A DNA stretch of 64,000 nucleotides from NCBI RefSeq assembly GCF_025244725.1, contig NZ_CP104203.1:4216001-4280000 (forward strand), given 5' to 3'. Below the pieces are notes generated by a model, which saw only the letters and a program-made list of their open reading frames with translations, made no database searches and was not told where the DNA came from. Below, in pieces: positions 60,758 through 64,000 of this stretch. The translations under genes were made by a program, and so were the position numbers. Positions within the stretch are counted from its first letter, which is position 1, and every line of letters starts with the position of its first letter. Origin of the DNA: Chryseobacterium oranimense (GTDB taxonomy: Bacteria; Bacteroidota; Bacteroidia; Flavobacteriales; Weeksellaceae).

Positions 60758-61312
60758 ATGAATACTCCCTCAAATATGCTGGCTCTAGGAACCAAAGCTC
60801 CTTTTTTTGAGCTTCCAAACCCATCAAAAACCAATGAAATTCAGTCTCTTGATGAGCTGAAAGGAGAAAAAGGAACGCTGGTGATCTTTATGTGCAACCA
60901 TTGCCCGTTTGTACTTCACGTGATCGATAAGATCAATGAGCTGTATGAAGATTATAATGATAAAGGAATTGAATTCATTGCAATCAACGCCAATGATGTA
61001 GAAAAATATCCGGCAGATGCCCCGGAAAAAATGATCGAGTTCCAGATTGAGAGAAAATTTGATTTCCCTTATTTATATGATGAAAGCCAGACCGTGGCAA
61101 AAGCTTATGATGCTGCATGCACACCGGACTTCTATTTCTTTGATGATAAGCTTGATCTGATCTATAGAGGGCAGATGGATGATTCAAGACCGGGGAACAA
61201 TAAAGATGTAACCGGGGAAGATCTCATCATTGCTTTTGAAAATCTTTTATTAGGTGAACCGCAGGAAGAGATCCAAAGACCAAGCATGGGATGTAATATT
61301 AAGTGGAAGTAA
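60758..61312 (+). CDS. Thioredoxin-fold redoxin (AhpC/TSA-like, CNHC motif)
   Basis: A 184-residue cytoplasmic protein with a redoxin fold and the active-site motif FMCNHCPFVLHV (Cys46, Cys49), which is characteristic of a conserved family of thioredoxin-like proteins; the cis-proline region is CTPDFYFFD. It is probably a thiol reductase or peroxide-reducing protein; the partner is unknown. The ATG at 60758 is preceded by an AAAGGA ribosome-binding site. It is monocistronic. Confidence 0.88.
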   Translation: MNTPSNMLALGTKAPFFELPNPSKTNEIQSLDELKGEKGTLVIFMCNHCPFVLHVIDKINELYEDYNDKGIEFIAINANDVEKYPADAPEKMIEFQIERKFDFPYLYDESQTVAKAYDAACTPDFYFFDDKLDLIYRGQMDDSRPGNNKDVTGEDLIIAFENLLLGEPQEEIQRPSMGCNIKWK

Positions 61313-61320
61313 TAGAGTTC

Positions 61321-61360
61321 AAGGTTTAAAGTTTAAATATTAAAGTTTAAAGTTTTGAAT
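61321..61360. repeat. Short-period tandem AAAGTTTA repeat
   Basis: Variants of AAGTTTAA recur about every 8-16 bases right after the redoxin gene. Confidence 0.5.
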
Positions 61361-61373
61361 GTACTTATAATAT

Positions 61374-61402
61374 AGCTGTTCTTTTAAGAGCAGCTTTTTT
61401 TA
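61374..61402 (+). terminator. Terminator of the redoxin gene
   Basis: AGCTGTTCTT / AAGAGCAGCT with one G-T pair, two-base loop and T run. Confidence 0.85.
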
Positions 61403-61404
61403 TA

Positions 61405-61500
61405 AACGAACCTCCGTGTCATCCGTGCAATCTGTGGGAATTAAACTACATTTTGAATCAGAAATGCTTCGACTTCGCTCAGCATGACAGCCGAGATGTT
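61405..61500. repeat. Dispersed intergenic motifs
   Basis: Contains CCGTGTCATCCGTGCAATCTGTGGG and TTCGACTTCGCTCAGCATGACA in outline. Both words are of a type often seen as dispersed intergenic repeats in Bacteroidota genomes; no second copy is in this window. Confidence 0.4.
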
Positions 61501-61501
61501 T

Positions 61502-62407
61502 TTAAAAGCCGGCCGTAACTTTCACCTCATTTTCAACCTTCAAATCTACATTCACTTTATTGTGGGAGAAATTTTTTATAAACTCAGAAGGTGTTTTTTC
61601 CGTGTACTTTTTAAACATCCGGTTAAAATAGGTCACATTATTAAACCCACAGCTGTAACTGCATTCTGAAATACTCTTATCCTGCGACATCAGCAGGCAG
61701 GCTTTATTGATGCGATACCGGTTCACAAACTCTGTAAAAGTGATCTGGGTAGCCTTTTTAAAAAAATTACAGAAAGCGGGGAGGGTAAGATTGGCAATTC
61801 TGGCTACGTCTTCAATATTGATTTCCTTGTCATAATGATGTTCTACATAAGTAAAAATATTTTCCAGTCGGGTTTTATTTTTTGAGATAATGGTATAAGG
61901 CATAATTTCCTTGTTCAAAAGATCATAATCTTCACATTTAGAAAGTTCAAATAAAATCTCAAGTAAAAGCAGATATCTTTTGTAGCCTTCCGATTCCAGC
62001 ATCAGTTTTAGTTTGGGAAGCATTATTTTTTTGATTTTGTGGTGAAAGTGGATTCCGTATTTGGAAAGTTCCAGCAGATTTTTGATAGATCTTGCTTCCA
62101 CTTCCTGTTGGGGAAACTGAAGAATTTCTTCCCTGAACTGAAGCACGATCTCCTCATGCGGATCCGTAGAATTCAACCCAAAACCCGAGTGCGGAATATT
62201 GGAACCGATCAGTACAAGATCACCGTTCGTATAATTACTCTTATGATAGCCCACGTGGCGCGTCCCGTTTCCTGATATAACGCATACCAGTTCAATTTCG
62301 GGGTGGTAATGATACTCCCATTTGAATTCTGATATCGGCGAATTGTTGTGCAGCGTGCGGAACGAGCTTTTTTCACTGGGAATAATTCTTTCAAAATTAA
62401 CTTTCAT
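61502..62407 (-). CDS. AraC family transcriptional regulator
   Basis: A 301-residue regulator with an N-terminal cupin (YHYHPEIELVCVISGNGTRHVG) that binds a ligand, probably a sugar, and a C-terminal pair of helix-turn-helix motifs (IEDVARIANLTLPAFCNFFKKAT and SISECSYSCGFNNVTYFNRMFKKYTEKTPSEF in outline). It is divergent from a sugar-type MFS transporter and a trehalase, so it is likely to control them. Confidence 0.92.
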   Translation of the reverse strand: MKVNFERIIPSEKSSFRTLHNNSPISEFKWEYHYHPEIELVCVISGNGTRHVGYHKSNYTNGDLVLIGSNIPHSGFGLNSTDPHEEIVLQFREEILQFPQQEVEARSIKNLLELSKYGIHFHHKIKKIMLPKLKLMLESEGYKRYLLLLEILFELSKCEDYDLLNKEIMPYTIISKNKTRLENIFTYVEHHYDKEINIEDVARIANLTLPAFCNFFKKATQITFTEFVNRYRINKACLLMSQDKSISECSYSCGFNNVTYFNRMFKKYTEKTPSEFIKNFSHNKVNVDLKVENEVKVTAGF

Positions 62408-62521
62408 CTCATTAATCGTATTTATTCAATAAAAATACGAATTATATTAATATAGTTCAAATATTGATTTATTGTGTTAAATTAATGTTAAGCGAAATGC
62501 TTCTATCTTAGCCGACAAGAA

Positions 62522-63760
62522 ATGATCTCCATGAAAAATTTCAATATTAAAGCTGTATTATTTTTAAATTATTTCGTTTTCGCGATTCTTTTGAATTCCG
62601 TGGGAACTGTGATTCTGCAGGTACAGCAAAACTTCGGAATTTCAAAATCTTCAGCCAGTGTGCTGGAAGGTTTTAAAGATCTTCCGATTGCTATATGTTC
62701 CTTTATTCTGGCATCATTTCTGCCAAAAATAGGAATCAAAAATTCCATGCTCATTGCTCTTTTCCTGGTGAGCTGCATGTGTTTTGTAATGCCGTTTGCC
62801 AGCGATTTCTGGTTTTTCAAGCTATTATTTGCTATCGTAGGAATTTCTTTTGCCTTAATAAAAATATCGGTTTTTACTTCCATAGGTCTTGTTACGGAAA
62901 CGGATAAGGAACATTCAAGCTTTATGGGTTTTCTGGAAGGCTTTTTTATGATCGGGGTGCTGGCGGGAAATGTACTTTTCAGCTTATTTATAGATGATCA
63001 TAATCCGAAATCAACCCAATGGATGAATGTTTATTGGGTGTTGGGAACACTTTCAGCATTATCATTCCTTTTTCTATTCTTTTCAAAGTTAAATGAAAAA
63101 GAAGCCAGAAGCGAGAAAACAGATTTGCTGGGTGACCTTAAAAACAGCATCAGCTTATTCAGCTATAAAAAAGTACTGTTTTTTCTTCTCTGTGCTTTCC
63201 TTTTCGTATTGGTAGAGCAGAGTTTTCAGACCTGGACGCCTACTTTTTATAAAGAAATTTTAAAGCTGCCTACTTCTATGAGCATCCAGGCCGGAGCGGT
63301 TTTAGCCGGAGCTTTTGCTCTTGGAAGGTTTTTATCCGGATTTTTCTCCAAAAAATTCAGCTGGATCTATGTGGTTTCCTTTTGTGTGATCGGTTTTGCC
63401 ATCAGTATACTTTTGGTTCTGCCATTAACTCACAATATTCAGATCAGTGAAGGGACGGGCTGGTTCAATGCTCCTTTAGTGGTGTACTTATTTCCGTTAA
63501 TGGGTGGTTTGCTGGCACCGATTTATCCAAGTATCAATTCTGTGATCCTGGCATCTATTCCGAAATATCTGCATAGTGCCATGTCCGGACTCATCGTTGT
63601 TTTTTCTGCGATAGGAGGTACAATAGGGTCTATGATCACAGGTTTTGTGTTTCAGGAATTCAGTGGGCAGCAGGCATTTTATCTTTCGCTGATACCGCTT
63701 TCACTGCTGATTATTTCAGCCATTTTCATGAATAAATTAAAAATAAACCCTAAGAAATAA
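62522..63760 (+). CDS. MFS sugar transporter (FucP/GlcP-like)
   Basis: A 412-residue protein with 12 membrane helices. The sequence of helices (FNIKAVLFLNYFVFAILLNSVG, GFKDLPIAICSFILASFLPKIG, MGFLEGFFMIGVLAGNVLFS) resembles FucP-type sugar:proton symporters. A second ATG at 62531 is possible and is preferred if a ribosome-binding site is required. A near-consensus -7 element (TATCTTAG) lies just upstream. It is followed after 2 bases by a trehalase gene and is divergent from an AraC regulator, so uptake of a disaccharide or its product is inferred. Confidence 0.85.
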   Translation: MISMKNFNIKAVLFLNYFVFAILLNSVGTVILQVQQNFGISKSSASVLEGFKDLPIAICSFILASFLPKIGIKNSMLIALFLVSCMCFVMPFASDFWFFKLLFAIVGISFALIKISVFTSIGLVTETDKEHSSFMGFLEGFFMIGVLAGNVLFSLFIDDHNPKSTQWMNVYWVLGTLSALSFLFLFFSKLNEKEARSEKTDLLGDLKNSISLFSYKKVLFFLLCAFLFVLVEQSFQTWTPTFYKEILKLPTSMSIQAGAVLAGAFALGRFLSGFFSKKFSWIYVVSFCVIGFAISILLVLPLTHNIQISEGTGWFNAPLVVYLFPLMGGLLAPIYPSINSVILASIPKYLHSAMSGLIVVFSAIGGTIGSMITGFVFQEFSGQQAFYLSLIPLSLLIISAIFMNKLKINPKK

Positions 63761-63762
63761 TA

Positions 63763-64000
63763 ATGAATAAACAGCTTTACATAAACGAAATTCAGGTTCT
63801 TTTTGATGATGTGCAAAGAGCCAGAATTTTTGAAGATCAGAAGATGATGACTGATGCAGTTCCTATGTTTCCTGTTTCGGAGATCAATGCGGAATATGAA
63901 AAGAAAAAAGGAAGTGAAGGATTTGATCTTAAAGATTTTGTGATGAAGAATTTCGATTTTCTCGGAGCAAAAATTTCAATCCAGAGAGAAGATCAGCTGC
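63763..64000 (+). CDS. Trehalase (glycoside hydrolase family 37), N-terminal part
   Basis: The first 79 codons of a gene cut by the window end. LYINEIQVLFDDVQRARIFEDQKMMTDAVP matches the GH37 N-terminus (family pattern LFxDVQxAxxFxDxKTxADxVP), and FDLKDFVMKNFDF is the next conserved block. The enzyme splits trehalose into two glucose. No signal peptide is present, suggesting a cytoplasmic TreF-like enzyme. It is coupled to the MFS gene by a 2-base gap. Confidence 0.85.
   Translation, partial: MNKQLYINEIQVLFDDVQRARIFEDQKMMTDAVPMFPVSEINAEYEKKKGSEGFDLKDFVMKNFDFLGAKISIQREDQL

Overview
The window looks like chromosomal core DNA of a flavobacterium, most probably Chryseobacterium or a close relative (family Weeksellaceae). 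The basis is AT-rich DNA, many intergenic promoters of the Bacteroidota type (TAnnTTTG at -7, sometimes TTG about 19 bases upstream), a type IX secretion (T9SS) C-terminal sorting domain, several TonB-type or other large outer-membrane barrels, a mevalonate-pathway HMG-CoA reductase, and two small peptides with the MKNLKKL...GG leader typical of Chryseobacterium. No prophage, insertion sequence, CRISPR array or rRNA operon was seen.

Layout. 1-6.5 kb: an HxlR regulator remnant, a conserved pair of DNA-metabolism genes (DUF4130/TIGR03915 plus a radical SAM/HhH protein), then a tightly packed five-gene cluster starting with HMG-CoA reductase and including a 55-residue membrane protein. 6.6-14.8 kb: sucC, an MscS channel, a 1-Cys peroxiredoxin, an outer-membrane barrel, a TonB-dependent siderophore receptor with a short PepSY membrane protein, and a Gfo/Idh/MocA oxidoreductase. 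14.9-25.9 kb: housekeeping genes (uup, 5'-nucleotidase, ndh, trmD, an Lrp regulator, deoC, dusB) plus a regulatory-domain/hydrolase fusion and a GH25 muramidase. 26-33.3 kb: two very large envelope proteins flank a T9SS-sorted protein; one of the large proteins is an M1-peptidase-like domain without its zinc motif joined to a barrel. 33.4-42.3 kb: a fused PyrE-PyrF (UMP synthase), thioredoxin-like proteins, aroC, membrane and lipoproteins, and a 1.1 kb stretch without genes that contains four strong terminators and ends at tRNA-Cys. 42.4-49 kb: thrA-thrB-thrC-folB. Upstream of thrA I find a threonine-rich leader peptide with overlapping alternative hairpins, i.e. a classical-style attenuator. 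49-53.4 kb: a 143-base MITE-like palindromic element, two convergent double-glycine-leader peptides, nadA, gmk, yicC and miaA. 53.6-60.6 kb: an RND efflux operon with a TetR repressor and four copies of an 11-base palindrome that is very likely the repressor's operator. 60.7-64 kb: a redoxin and a sugar locus (AraC regulator, FucP-like MFS transporter, start of a GH37 trehalase that runs off the window).

Several of the longest open frames begin at a TTG that is part of a promoter box; those starts were moved to the downstream ATG. The strongest new observations are the thr attenuator, the repeated TetR operator, the MITE-like element beside the double-glycine peptides, the candidate small-RNA cassettes at 40.6-41.6 kb, and the peptidase-like barrel protein. 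All family names come from recognising protein sequence by eye; no database search was possible.
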